DNA from: an uncultured Prevotellaceae bacterium
GTDB lineage: Bacteria; Bacteroidota; Bacteroidia; Bacteroidales; Muribaculaceae
Reading direction: 5' to 3'
Length of the DNA: 64,000 nt
NCBI GenBank assembly: GCA_900318255.1
Contig: ONJX01000012.1
Span: forward strand, 37,172 to 101,171
The notes beneath the pieces are model-generated. The model made no database searches. It worked only from the letters and a program-made list of their open reading frames with translations, and was not told where the DNA came from. Positions 24,364 through 33,039 of this stretch are shown here, in pieces (within the stretch, counting starts at the first letter, position 1; the number at the start of each line of letters is the position of its first letter). The position numbers and the translations under genes were made by a program.

Positions 24364-26286
24364 TCACTCTTTCTCAAGATAAGTGTAGCCATAAAGCCCA
24401 GAGCGATAGTTGCGCACAAACTCGTTGCCTTCATCGGCGGTAATTTTCTTGGTGCGGATGGAGTCGGCTACCCATGACTCCACGTTGCGCACCAGCTCCT
24501 TGGGGCTGAACTGCACGTAGTCGAGCACCTCGGCAACGGTCTCACCGTCAATCACCTGGTCAATCTCGTAGTGGTCCTTATAGACGTTGATGTGCACCGC
24601 ATTAGTGTCGCCAAAGAGGTTGTGAAGGTCGCCAAGTATCTCTTGATAAGCCCCCACAAGGAATACTCCCAGGTAGTAGTGCTCGCCTTCTTTGAGCTGA
24701 TGCACAGGCAAGTAATGCGAGAAGCCCTGGTTAGAGATGAAGTTGCCTATCTTGCCATCGCTGTCGCAGGTGATATCCTGGATGGTGGCGAAACGGTCGG
24801 GGCGCTCCGTGAGCCGGTTCAGGGGCACCACGGGGAACACCTGGTCGATGGCCCACGAGTCGGGCAGCGACTGGAAGAGCGAGAAGTTGCAGAAGTATTT
24901 CTCGGGCAACATGCGCGCCACGCTGCGCAGCTCCTCGGGGGCGTGCTTCATGTCGCTAGCAATCATGTTCACCTCGCGTGCCACGCTCCAGAAGAGCTTT
25001 TCCACTAGGGCACGCGTGCGCAGGTCAAGGATTCCCAGGCTGAAACGGTCGAGGGCCTCCTCCCTGATTTGCAACGCGTCGTGCCAGTCTTCTAGCAGGC
25101 GGGCCTTGTTGATTTTATCATAAATCTCATAGAGGTCGCACACCAGCTCGTCCTCGTTCTCGCGCAGGTGGTCGTTGTCGTCGTCCCACTGTGGCAGGCT
25201 TGCCGTCTCGAGCACCTCGAGCACGAGCACCGAGTGGTGAGCCGTGAGGCTTCTACCACTCTCGGTGATGATGTTAGGATGCTTGATGCCGTTCTTGTTG
25301 CAGGCATCCACAAGCTGATACACCGAGTCGTTGACATACTCCTGAATGGAGTAGTTCATGCTGTTCTCGCTAGCGCTGTTGCGCGTGCCGTCATAATCTA
25401 CACCCAGGCCACCGCCTATGTCGATAAAGTCGATGTCAAAGCCCATCTGCGAGAGCTGCACGTAAAACTGGCACGCCTCGCGCAGAGCATTCTTGATGCG
25501 GCGTATCTTGGTCACCTGGCTGCCTATGTGGAAGTGGATGAGCTTGAGGCAGTCGGTCATCTTGTTCTCCTGCAAGAACTCCATCGCCTCTTGCAGCTCG
25601 CTGGTGTTGAGGCCAAACTTGCTGCGGTCGCCACCACTCTCTTCCCACTTGCCGCTGCCGCTGCTCGAGAGCTTGATGCGGATGCCCACGTTAGGCCTCA
25701 CGTTCAGCCGCTTGGCTATCGAGGTGATGAGCCTCAGCTCGCCAGGCTTCTCCACCACGAGGAAGATGCGGCGACCCATCTTTTGTGCCAGCAATGCCAG
25801 CTCAATGTAGTTCTCATCTTTATAGCCATTGCAGATGATGAGCGAGTTCTCCGAAATCTTGCCCATGTTCATCGCCAGCACGGCATGGAGCTCGGGTTTG
25901 GAGCCGGCCTCCAGACCAATGTTGAACTTCTTGCCGTGGCTCACAATTTCCTGAACCACAGGCTCCATCTGGTTCACCTTAATGGGATAGATGATGAAGT
26001 TCTGCGCATGATACTCATATTCCTTAGCCGCCTTCTTGAAGCAGCTCGAAATCTTCTCGATGCGGTTATCGAGGATGTCGGGGAAGCGCAGCAGCACTGG
26101 CGCGCTGATGTTGCGCTGGCGCAACTCGTCCATCACTTCTACCAGGTCAACGCCTGTGTAGGTTTGCTTAGGGGTCACTGTCATGTGGCCTTTATCATTG
26201 ATTGAGAAGTACTTGAGGCCCCAACCATTGATGTTATACATTTCGGCGCTGTCCTCGATGCGCCACTTGTTGATGCTGCTCGCCAT
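24364..26286 (-). CDS. speA: Biosynthetic arginine decarboxylase SpeA (640 aa)
   Basis: A PLP-dependent fold III enzyme that converts arginine to agmatine, the first step of spermidine/putrescine synthesis. The PLP lysine lies in FIIYPIKVNQ (about residue 103). SpeA-type features include LIHFHIGSQV, FIDIGGGLGVDYDG, ITESGRSLTAHHSVLV (PLP phosphate site) and the closing GVFLVGAYQEILGDLHNLFG with the substrate Asp/Cys region. Length matches family (about 630-660). A TAAATTTG box with an upstream TTG (18-nt spacer) lies on the minus strand at 26398-26370. It is divergent from mtgA. Confidence 0.97.
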   Translation of the reverse strand: MASSINKWRIEDSAEMYNINGWGLKYFSINDKGHMTVTPKQTYTGVDLVEVMDELRQRNISAPVLLRFPDILDNRIEKISSCFKKAAKEYEYHAQNFIIYPIKVNQMEPVVQEIVSHGKKFNIGLEAGSKPELHAVLAMNMGKISENSLIICNGYKDENYIELALLAQKMGRRIFLVVEKPGELRLITSIAKRLNVRPNVGIRIKLSSSGSGKWEESGGDRSKFGLNTSELQEAMEFLQENKMTDCLKLIHFHIGSQVTKIRRIKNALREACQFYVQLSQMGFDIDFIDIGGGLGVDYDGTRNSASENSMNYSIQEYVNDSVYQLVDACNKNGIKHPNIITESGRSLTAHHSVLVLEVLETASLPQWDDDNDHLRENEDELVCDLYEIYDKINKARLLEDWHDALQIREEALDRFSLGILDLRTRALVEKLFWSVAREVNMIASDMKHAPEELRSVARMLPEKYFCNFSLFQSLPDSWAIDQVFPVVPLNRLTERPDRFATIQDITCDSDGKIGNFISNQGFSHYLPVHQLKEGEHYYLGVFLVGAYQEILGDLHNLFGDTNAVHINVYKDHYEIDQVIDGETVAEVLDYVQFSPKELVRNVESWVADSIRTKKITADEGNEFVRNYRSGLYGYTYLEKE

Positions 26287-26532
26287 GTGGTAAGCTTTAT
26301 AAGGTGAATAACGCAGTTTTTTACTCTCTCAACGAGCTGCGGTCAGCAGCCACAGCCCCAATTAATCGGCAAATTTACAATTAAAATCACAAAAACAAGA
26401 ATATTTGTGACGAAAAATCATTTATAAATCTAATCAACACATTATATCGGTGTTTTTTGAAAAAAAAACCGCATTATAGATGAAAAGTCACAGAAAATAG
26501 ATACCTTTGTAGGCGGTAAATAATGATTTCTC

Positions 26533-27339
26533 ATGGGAGACGTGAAATTTATATGGAACAGGCTGTGGAGATGGGTGCGCAACATCCTCATCTTCTTCTT
26601 TGTCTCGTCTCTGCTGGCAGTGATAGCTTTCAAGTGGGTGCCAGTCTATCGCACTCCGCTCATGTATATCAGGTACTGCGAGCAGTATATCGCAGGCAAG
26701 GACCCACGCATCGAGCACCAATGGGTGGATATGGCCATGATCTCAAAACACATGCCCACAGCAGTCATTGCCAGCGAAGACGCTCACTTCATGGAGCACA
26801 ACGGCTTCGACGAGAAGGCAATACTCAAAGCGCGCCTCCATGCGCTTGAGGGTGGCAAGGAGCGAGGCGCCAGCTCCATCTCGCAGCAGACCGCCAAGAA
26901 CGTGTTCCTGTGGCAAGGACACAGCTGGTTCAGGAAAGGACTAGAGGCCTATTTCACCTTCCTGATAGAGAAAATATGGGGCAAGGAGCGCATCATGGAG
27001 GTCTATCTCAACTCCATTGAGATGGGCGACGGCATCTATGGCGTGCAGGCTTGTGCCTCCCATAATTTCCACAAAAGCGCCAGCGAGCTCACACAAAGCG
27101 ACGCGGCACTGATTGCCGCCACGTTGCCCAACCCGCTCCAGTTCAACTCCGCCAAGCCCAGCAAATATATGGAGAAGCGCCGCAAGCAGATTATCGCGGG
27201 CATGAACTACCTGCAGGGGGGCGGCAAGACCCCACAGTGGGGCATCGACCCATCCTCGATCAAGACCGATGCCACGACACCAGCAGAAAAGAACCGCAAC
27301 AAAAAAAGCGGCAAAAAGAACAAAAAGAAAAAGCGATAA
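26533..27339 (+). CDS. mtgA: Monofunctional peptidoglycan transglycosylase MtgA (268 aa)
   Basis: A GT51 glycosyltransferase that polymerises lipid II into glycan strands at the inner membrane. One N-terminal membrane anchor (residues about 16-37, NILIFFFVSSLLAVIAF), then the GT51 motifs VIASEDAHFMEHNGFD (catalytic Glu), GASSISQQTAKNVFLW, RKGLEAYFTFLIEKIWGKER and EVYLNSIEMGDGIYGVQ. There is no transpeptidase domain. The tail is very basic (KNRNKKSGKKNKKKKR). A TACCTTTG box at 26502-26509 gives a leader of about 20 nt. Confidence 0.96.
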   Translation: MGDVKFIWNRLWRWVRNILIFFFVSSLLAVIAFKWVPVYRTPLMYIRYCEQYIAGKDPRIEHQWVDMAMISKHMPTAVIASEDAHFMEHNGFDEKAILKARLHALEGGKERGASSISQQTAKNVFLWQGHSWFRKGLEAYFTFLIEKIWGKERIMEVYLNSIEMGDGIYGVQACASHNFHKSASELTQSDAALIAATLPNPLQFNSAKPSKYMEKRRKQIIAGMNYLQGGGKTPQWGIDPSSIKTDATTPAEKNRNKKSGKKNKKKKR

Positions 27340-27370
27340 CCACATCGCATAATCGTAATATATAAAACAT

Positions 27371-27472
27371 CACTATTCTACTACTCACTACTCTACTACT
27401 CCACTATTCTACTATTCTACTACTCCACTATTCTACTACTCCACTATTCTACTACTCTACTATTCTACTATA
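27371..27472. repeat. CTACTATTC simple-sequence array
   Basis: About 100 bp of imperfect units CACTATTCTACTACTC and CTACTATT between mtgA and the aminotransferase gene. Pure pyrimidine-A composition on the plus strand, no G from 27371 on. No gene or terminator is seen in it. Confidence 0.85.
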
Positions 27473-27494
27473 CAAAAAACAACTTAAAACAACT

Positions 27495-28688
27495 ATGGAT
27501 TTTATTTCGCAAAGATTGCAAGCATTGCAGCCATCGGCCACACTGGCGATGTCGCAAAAGAGTAACGAACTCAAAGCACAAGGCGTTGACGTGATAAACC
27601 TGAGCGTGGGAGAACCCGACTTCACCACCCCCGACCACATCAAGCAGGCCGCCAAGCAGGCCGTTGACGACAACTTCTCGTTCTACTCGCCAGTGCCTGG
27701 ATACCTGTCGCTGCGACAGGCCATCAGCGACAAGCTCAAAAATGAGAACAACCTCGACTTCGCCCCCGAGCAGATTGTGGTGGGCAACGGTGCCAAGCAG
27801 GCGTTGTGCAACACCGTGCTGTGCCTCGTCAACCACGGCGACGAGGTGATTATCCCCACACCAGCGTGGGTGAGCTATGTGCAGATGGTGAACCTGTGCG
27901 GCGGCAAGAGCGTACTCGTGCCAGCAACCATCGACCAAGATTTCAAAATCACCCCCGAGCAGCTCGAGAATGCCATCACCGAGAAGTCAAAACTCATCAT
28001 CCTGTGCTCGCCATCTAACCCCAGCGGCAGCATCTACAGCCGCGAAGAGCTCGCTGGCCTGGCCGCTGTGCTGGCACGTCACCCACAGGTGATGATTATT
28101 GCCGACGAGATCTATGAGCACATCAACTATGTGGGTCACCACGAGTCGCTGGCGCAGTTCCCCGAAATCAAGGACCGCGTGGCTGTGATCAACGGTGTGT
28201 CTAAGGCCTACGCCATGACCGGATGGCGCATCGGTTACGTCGCAGCGCCACTGTGGCTCGCTAAGGCCGTCAACAAGCTGCAAGGACAATACACCAGTGG
28301 TGCATCATCAATCGCCCAGAAAGCTGCCGAGGCTGCCTACCGTGGCTCACAGCAGTGTGTCGAGGACATGCGCGTAGCATTCCAGCGCCGCCGCGACCTC
28401 ATCACCGGGCTGCTCCAGGAGATTCCCGGCATCGAGCTCAAGGTGCCTCACGGCGCGTTCTATGTCTTCCCCAAGGTGGAGGCATTCTTTGGCAAGCGCT
28501 GTGGCGACACCGTCATCAACGACGCCGGCGACCTCGCCATTTACCTGCTCGAGAAGGCCCATGTGGCAAGCGTGGCAGGCGACGCCTTCTGCTGCCCAGG
28601 CTACCTGCGCATGAGCTACGCCACCAGCGATGAGAACATCATCGAGGCCGTGGCACGCATCAAGAAAGCCCTCGCCGAGCTGAAATAA
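27495..28688 (+). CDS. aspC: PLP-dependent aspartate-type aminotransferase (397 aa)
   Basis: A fold-type I aminotransferase of subgroup I-gamma (aspartate/prephenate aminotransferase type). Seen: INLSVGEPDFTTPDHI, VGNGAKQALCN (PLP phosphate loop), LCSPSNPSGSIY, MIIADEIYEHINY with the PLP ring Asp, and the PLP lysine in VSKAYAMTGWRIGY; the C-terminal Arg that holds the alpha-carboxylate is in YLRMSYATS. Complete and of normal length (about 395). Substrates are probably aspartate/2-oxoglutarate, though related enzymes also act on aromatic or prephenate substrates, so the symbol is by similarity. Confidence 0.93.
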   Translation: MDFISQRLQALQPSATLAMSQKSNELKAQGVDVINLSVGEPDFTTPDHIKQAAKQAVDDNFSFYSPVPGYLSLRQAISDKLKNENNLDFAPEQIVVGNGAKQALCNTVLCLVNHGDEVIIPTPAWVSYVQMVNLCGGKSVLVPATIDQDFKITPEQLENAITEKSKLIILCSPSNPSGSIYSREELAGLAAVLARHPQVMIIADEIYEHINYVGHHESLAQFPEIKDRVAVINGVSKAYAMTGWRIGYVAAPLWLAKAVNKLQGQYTSGASSIAQKAAEAAYRGSQQCVEDMRVAFQRRRDLITGLLQEIPGIELKVPHGAFYVFPKVEAFFGKRCGDTVINDAGDLAIYLLEKAHVASVAGDAFCCPGYLRMSYATSDENIIEAVARIKKALAELK

Positions 28689-28705
28689 GAACTTGACAAC
28701 ACTCT

Positions 28706-28743
28706 GGGTTCTGCCAGACACACAAGGCGCACTGGCAGAACCC
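28706..28743. terminator. 12-bp hairpin after the aminotransferase gene
   Basis: GGGTTCTGCCAG (28706-28717) and CTGGCAGAACCC (28732-28743) are perfect complements with a 14-nt loop, directly downstream of the aminotransferase stop. The following tract is ATTAAATAAAA, not T-rich, so termination on the plus strand would be weak. Confidence 0.55.
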
Positions 28744-28759
28744 ATTAAATAAAAGGATT

Positions 28760-29056
28760 ATGAAAGACAAAAATGACTCACAGCAGGCCCAAGAACCAGA
28801 GGTAGCTTATCAAAGCTCACCAAGCAACGACATTGCCTATTCAAACAATGAAGAGGGGCTCAATCCTTCACAAATTCATTTACTCAGACTTTTTTCCATC
28901 AACAAAACCACAGAATCGGAGGCTGAGTTGAAAGAAGCCCTTTTTGACTTTTATTATCATAAACTTAAACAAAAGGAGGATGAAATGTGGGCAACTGGAG
29001 CAATGAGCCAAGAATTACTAGACAGAATTAATAACACCGATTTGCACAAACTATAA
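28760..29056 (+). CDS. Probable antitoxin of a PIN-type TA pair (98 aa)
   Basis: A small hydrophilic protein. Residues 1-45 are low-complexity and acidic/Gln/Ser-rich; residues 46-98 look helical (IHLLRLFSINKTTESEAELK, then ALFDFYYHKLKQKEDEMW) and end MSQELLDRINNTDLHKL, as in antitoxins of PIN-family pairs that carry the DNA-binding part and a toxin-wrapping helix. No family was recognised; the call rests on its one-base overlap (TAATG) with a PIN toxin gene. Good Shine-Dalgarno-like AAAAGGAT precedes the start. The pair has lower G+C than its neighbours, hinting at transfer. Confidence 0.75.
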   Translation: MKDKNDSQQAQEPEVAYQSSPSNDIAYSNNEEGLNPSQIHLLRLFSINKTTESEAELKEALFDFYYHKLKQKEDEMWATGAMSQELLDRINNTDLHKL

Positions 29057-29460
29057 TGCAACACATTGTTCTTGATACAAACTGCCTTATCCAGTCCATC
29101 TCTTTTCATAGCAAGTATCATCCAGTTTGGCAATCGATTGTATCTGGAAAATACACCTTGTGTGTATCAACCGAGATTCTTGAAGAGTATCTTGAAATTC
29201 TATTGAGATTTTATGATGAAGAATATTCTTATTTGGTGATTAATTCAATTGCCAACAACAAGCATGTCAAGTTTATTACACCCTACTACAAGTTTAACTT
29301 GATACATTCCGATCCCGACGACAACAAGTTTGTTGACTGCGCAATATCGGCTGGAGCAAAATACATAGTGACTAACGACAAGCACTTCGACATCTTGAAA
29401 AACATCGACTTCCCCAAAGTTGACATCATCACATTGATAGACTTTTACAACCAGTTATAA
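29056..29460 (+). CDS. PIN-domain toxin (putative TA toxin, COG1569 type, 134 aa)
   Basis: A PIN-fold ribonuclease. Acidic metal ligands: Asp6 in VLDTNCLIQ, an acid in EILEEYLEIL, then the DPDDNKFVDCAISAGAKYIV segment and TNDKHF. This arrangement is that of the 'putative toxin-antitoxin system toxin component, PIN family' group. It begins on the last base of the upstream gene's stop, so production of both is coupled. Toxins of this type cleave RNA to stop growth when the antitoxin is lost. Confidence 0.92.
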   Translation: MQHIVLDTNCLIQSISFHSKYHPVWQSIVSGKYTLCVSTEILEEYLEILLRFYDEEYSYLVINSIANNKHVKFITPYYKFNLIHSDPDDNKFVDCAISAGAKYIVTNDKHFDILKNIDFPKVDIITLIDFYNQL

Positions 29461-29510
29461 GTTTGACACATTAAGAGCCATCTAAAAATTTCAATCTGTT
29501 ATTATTCTGA

Positions 29511-30878
29511 TTATTCTGTTTTGGTTATTTGATTTCCAAGTATTATTCTCAAGCCCATATTAATGTGGAATCTTAATGGTCGCTCTGAGTAGATGTTGCT
29601 GTCGGCACCATTGTAGAAATAGTAGGAAACTCCTGGCTCAAAGAAGAACGCCAACCTGTCGGCAACTCCATATTGCACTCCTAGCCTTGCGAGTGCCGAG
29701 AACTGTGGTCGCTCATCGCGGGAATCTGATAAATTATAGTAATTTAAATAATAATCTTTGCGGGAATGACTCTTCAAGTTAAACTCTATAGCTCCACCTG
29801 CCACAGCATAGAATGACCATCGCTTCTTGTTCCACAAGATGCGCGACACCTCAAGTGGAATGCCAATGTAATGAGCCGTGACTTCAGTTTTTTCCCAATA
29901 CTCTTGACCATTGTTATCATCAAGTTCGACGTACTCATAGGTGTCTAGCTTTTTCATGGTCAAATAGGTATAGCCAATGCCACTGCCCAATTTCCACTTC
30001 CTGCCAATTGGGAACCAAACTTCGAGACCAAATTTCACAGGCATCTGCACATCCACTTTCTTGTGATGATTATATCCCGACTCTAAATCTGAAGGCCCAG
30101 AATTTTGCGGCGTAAAGGCATCATAGTAATGAATGGGGTGAACCAACGATTCACTCGACGACATGCCAAGTCCAGTGTAGGCTAAAGTTATCTCGAAGGG
30201 CAACTGTCCACGCTCTCTTACCTCGCTCCCCTCCAACGCCCACAACGGCTGCACTTGTGGCAGGGGCTCATGCAAGATAATTGTTGCTGAATCTACCTGA
30301 TGATTTAATGTGTCAGTATCAAGTTGCGCTATATCTTGTTTATCAACCACTTGATGTGTAGCAGAAGAGTCTCCTGCCATGGCGGTCAACTCTCCCTCGG
30401 TAGGGGCAAAGTGTGCCTTGTCGGTTGTAGATGGAGGAAGTGTGACTTCCTCACAAGAATCAGCAACCGTATTATACTCAACGACTTTTTGGCTACTGTA
30501 GTGTGGCGGTTGGGAAGCATTGGCACTAGCATAATTCTCCTCATTAACAGTTGCCATATCATCAGCTACTTCTTCATTACTTAAGGAACCGCTGGTCTCA
30601 ACTGATTCAGGAGAAAGAGAACCATTCTTAGCGATATTTTGCGGCTTGGAGATATCGCTTCCATCTTGCAGTGCAGTCCATATCACCACCGCGACAACTG
30701 CTGCCGCTGCCATACCCGCCAATGCTTTATATATCGAGCGGCGAGGCACTATAGCGCCACGTTTTTTGCCATGGCGCTTATCCATCGAAGCGCTAACCTC
30801 TTGCCACAGTCCCGATGGCTCTATCATCTCATGTTGCGACAGCCGCTCGTGCATTATGTCGATAAAGTCGTTCTTCAT
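29511..30878 (-). CDS. Anti-sigma-like membrane protein with C-terminal beta-barrel domain (455 aa)
   Basis: Residues 1-45 are cytoplasmic and charged (FIDIMHERLSQHEMIEPSGL, then WQEVSASMDKRHG), one membrane helix follows at about 48-68 (YKALAGMAAAAVVAVVIWTAL), then a 150-residue Ser/Thr/Glu-rich linker, and from about 225 a beta-barrel-like domain (FEITLAYTGLG, VKFGLEVWFPIGRKWKLGSG, RLAFFFEPGVSYYFYN, LRFHINMGLRIIL). Its start overlaps the ECF sigma gene by 4 nt, the position held by anti-sigma factors. An inner-membrane helix plus an outer-membrane-type barrel in one chain implies a periplasm-spanning protein or a barrel-like periplasmic domain. Confidence 0.85.
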   Translation of the reverse strand: MKNDFIDIMHERLSQHEMIEPSGLWQEVSASMDKRHGKKRGAIVPRRSIYKALAGMAAAAVVAVVIWTALQDGSDISKPQNIAKNGSLSPESVETSGSLSNEEVADDMATVNEENYASANASQPPHYSSQKVVEYNTVADSCEEVTLPPSTTDKAHFAPTEGELTAMAGDSSATHQVVDKQDIAQLDTDTLNHQVDSATIILHEPLPQVQPLWALEGSEVRERGQLPFEITLAYTGLGMSSSESLVHPIHYYDAFTPQNSGPSDLESGYNHHKKVDVQMPVKFGLEVWFPIGRKWKLGSGIGYTYLTMKKLDTYEYVELDDNNGQEYWEKTEVTAHYIGIPLEVSRILWNKKRWSFYAVAGGAIEFNLKSHSRKDYYLNYYNLSDSRDERPQFSALARLGVQYGVADRLAFFFEPGVSYYFYNGADSNIYSERPLRFHINMGLRIILGNQITKTE

Positions 30879-31456
30879 AGTTCCTTGTTTTTAATTTCCA
30901 TGATTCTCTTTGCCAGCAGTATGCGGGCACGATGATACTGCGAGGCCGAAGTGTTCTCGCTTATTCCAAGCATCTTTGCTATGGTGCTGTGAGGTTGTTT
31001 TTCAATGGCAAACAGGTTGAAAATAGTGCGATATCCTACTGGCAACTCTTGCACCAGCGCCATCAAGTCTTCAATGGCCATAGTCTTGGCTTGTGCCGAT
31101 AGTTCCTCATCAACAGCCAAGTCATCTTGTTCATCAATGATATCATCGATTTGCACAAATGCGTCCGGCGACTTCTTACGCCTGAGCAGTTGCAGCGACT
31201 CATTAACCACAATACGCCTAACCCAAGCCTGTAGCGAGCCATCGTTATGAGGTGTGAAGGCACTGATTCCAGTAAACACCTTGAGATAACTCTCCTGCAA
31301 CACATCCTTCACATCGTCGGGGTCAACCACATAGCGCGAGCACACGGCAGTCATAGCTCCAACCGTGCGACTATACAGTTCTTGCATAGCCACTCGATTT
31401 CCTTGCATGATGTCGCGCACGAGCTGTTTCTCGTCAAAACCCGCACTATTGCCCAT
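30875..31456 (-). CDS. ECF-type RNA polymerase sigma factor (193 aa)
   Basis: Start at ATG 31456 gives normal length; a longer frame from 31570 would add 38 residues read across the upstream gene's end and is rejected. Region 2: LVRDIMQGNRVAMQELYSRT, DDVKDVLQESYLKVFTGISA with RRIVVNESLQLLRRKK. Region 4: LPVGYRTIFNLFAIEKQPHS then TIAKMLGISENTSASQYHRA and RILLAKRI. It directs transcription of a small regulon, probably including its own operon, under control of the membrane protein encoded next, with which it overlaps by 4 nt. Confidence 0.95.
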   Translation of the reverse strand: MGNSAGFDEKQLVRDIMQGNRVAMQELYSRTVGAMTAVCSRYVVDPDDVKDVLQESYLKVFTGISAFTPHNDGSLQAWVRRIVVNESLQLLRRKKSPDAFVQIDDIIDEQDDLAVDEELSAQAKTMAIEDLMALVQELPVGYRTIFNLFAIEKQPHSTIAKMLGISENTSASQYHRARILLAKRIMEIKNKEL

Positions 31457-31511
31457 TAAATAGCCTTTTAGTGTTTGTTTTATTATAATGAGCAAAGTTA
31501 GAAATCTTGCA

Positions 31512-31946
31512 TCAATTAGAGTTCTTTTTTTGCAAAAAATAGAAAGTGTAAAATGCGTCGCCCGATTCAAGGTACACTTCTAATCGCCGTGACTCGGTCG
31601 CTTCATCAAGAGGATCAATCGTTAATATAAGCTCTCCTTTCACGCTTTGCGCCCGGCTCCAAGAGCCTTTTATATCCATGAAATTATCTGCTTCGAGTGA
31701 TGTAATTAACTCTATGTCATCTTCTTTAATGCCATTGATCCAGAATGTGCCATAGTTCTTGCATACCATCTTGTAGGTTCCTCCACTCGCGGGAATTTGA
31801 TACACATTGTCAATCATTTCAAGGCCACTCTGGTTGTCCCATTGCATTCGAGGCCAGTTGCCATCAATCGTTTCTTTATCACACGAAATCATCATGCTCG
31901 CCACAGCAAGCATCAGCATCATCAGGAAAACACTCTTTATCTTCAT
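31512..31946 (-). CDS. Lipoprotein with BACON-like domain (144 aa)
   Basis: Start chosen at ATG 31946, which gives an SPII signal with lipobox MISC (Cys22); the longer frame to 32024 lacks one. The mature part has the strand order of a BACON-type Ig-like domain: GGTYKMVCKNYGTFWINGI, a middle SWSRAQSVKGELILTIDP and the closing RRLEVYLESGDAFYTFYFLQ. Family assignment is probable, not certain. It precedes the sigma factor by 55 nt on the same strand and may belong to that operon. Confidence 0.8.
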   Translation of the reverse strand: MKIKSVFLMMLMLAVASMMISCDKETIDGNWPRMQWDNQSGLEMIDNVYQIPASGGTYKMVCKNYGTFWINGIKEDDIELITSLEADNFMDIKGSWSRAQSVKGELILTIDPLDEATESRRLEVYLESGDAFYTFYFLQKKNSN

Positions 31947-32016
31947 ATCATTTATCTTTCGAGGTTCATTTATATAATGCCCGCCATTATGAAATATTGC
32001 ATCAAAAATACCACTT

Positions 32017-32048
32017 TTTGCCATTTTCGTGCAAGATTCTTAACTTTG
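32017..32048 (+). promoter_or_regulatory. Promoter of the 32.1-kb lipoprotein gene
   Basis: TTTG 32017-32020, 20-nt spacer, TAACTTTG 32041-32048. Expected start about 32054, so ATG 32061 would have a very short leader and ATG 32085 one of about 30 nt. Confidence 0.7.
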
Positions 32049-32084
32049 TGCATTTATTAGATGGACAAAACCTTTATAACGCTT

Positions 32085-32780
32085 ATGAAACAAAAATTGA
32101 ACTTTATGATGCTTGCAGCGCTTGCCGTGATGATGATGGCATGCAGCAAGGACGAACCATTTGACAATTCAGCAACCCCAAACCCCGATGACCCACGCCT
32201 CGAGATTCTGGCAACTCCTGTGTGGCGCTATTATGGTGGGGCAGGTGACCATGAGATACAGAAGATAACCTACACCATGCGCGACGCATCGTGCTATTTC
32301 ATCACCCCCATGACCGAAGAACGCGATGAGGAACTCGCAAAGATGGCAGAGGAAAACGTAGGAGTTGACAACCCACTGATTATCCGCTATGGCAATGATG
32401 GATACTTGGTCTATGCCGACCGCTCTTTCATCACATCAAGCGACTACGTGAGCGACCGTTACTTTGATGGATACTACCATGGAGATGGAGGCGACGAGCC
32501 AACTCTTGATTTCACCATCATTCTCCAAACGATAATCATCAAACCCGAAGATAGAATCGATGCCGAAGCCTTGAAAAATAAACTTCTCAAGAAATACGGA
32601 AACAAATTCAACAAGGAAACTGCCAAGATAGAGCACAGGGGAAATTCTTACTTAATTTATTTAGACAGCAGAGTAAACACTTCGGCGCAGGTGCTTGACA
32701 TCAGCAACGAAATCTACATGCGCGACGACGTGAAATGGTCCGAACCTAACATGTTTAGCCCATGGCATTTGTGCGATTAA
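32085..32780 (+). CDS. Lipoprotein of unknown function (231 aa)
   Basis: ATG 32085 yields a compact SPII signal with lipobox MMAC (Cys20); ATG 32061 adds eight residues and remains possible. The mature protein carries alternating charged strands (YTMRDASCYFITPMTEERD, NPLIIRYGNDGYLVYADRSF, DFTIILQTIIIKPEDRID) and ends SEPNMFSPWHLCD. No family recognised. Transcribed divergently from the BACON-like lipoprotein and sigma operon, from its own two-box promoter. Confidence 0.8.
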   Translation: MKQKLNFMMLAALAVMMMACSKDEPFDNSATPNPDDPRLEILATPVWRYYGGAGDHEIQKITYTMRDASCYFITPMTEERDEELAKMAEENVGVDNPLIIRYGNDGYLVYADRSFITSSDYVSDRYFDGYYHGDGGDEPTLDFTIILQTIIIKPEDRIDAEALKNKLLKKYGNKFNKETAKIEHRGNSYLIYLDSRVNTSAQVLDISNEIYMRDDVKWSEPNMFSPWHLCD

Positions 32781-33006
32781 ATCTATTTCGTGACATCGTG
32801 GGTTTAATGAGGAAGAATGAGGAATATTTAGCCGTGCTCGTCAACAGCGACACGGCTAAATTATTCACTTTACCGTTTTTTAAAAAACAAAAAGAGAGCA
32901 CATGGGTATTGGTTCTGAAAAAAAGTTTTATCTTTGTGGAATAGAAAAAGAAATATCAAAAGATTTTGATAATGCTCTGGACAAGAATAATTTCTCCCAA
33001 AGCCAC

Positions 33007-33035
33007 TTGTGATAATGAAAATTGTAGTACCTTTG
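33007..33035 (+). promoter_or_regulatory. Promoter abutting the DUF1016 gene start
   Basis: TTG 33007-33009, 18-nt spacer, TACCTTTG 33028-33035. The ATG begins only 5 nt after the box, so the transcript should be leaderless or nearly so. Confidence 0.65.
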
Positions 33036-33039
33036 TATT

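Noticed and set aside
25168..26205. 345-codon plus-strand frame opposite speA
   Set aside because: Leu/Ala/Val/His-rich antisense artefact of a conserved complete speA gene.
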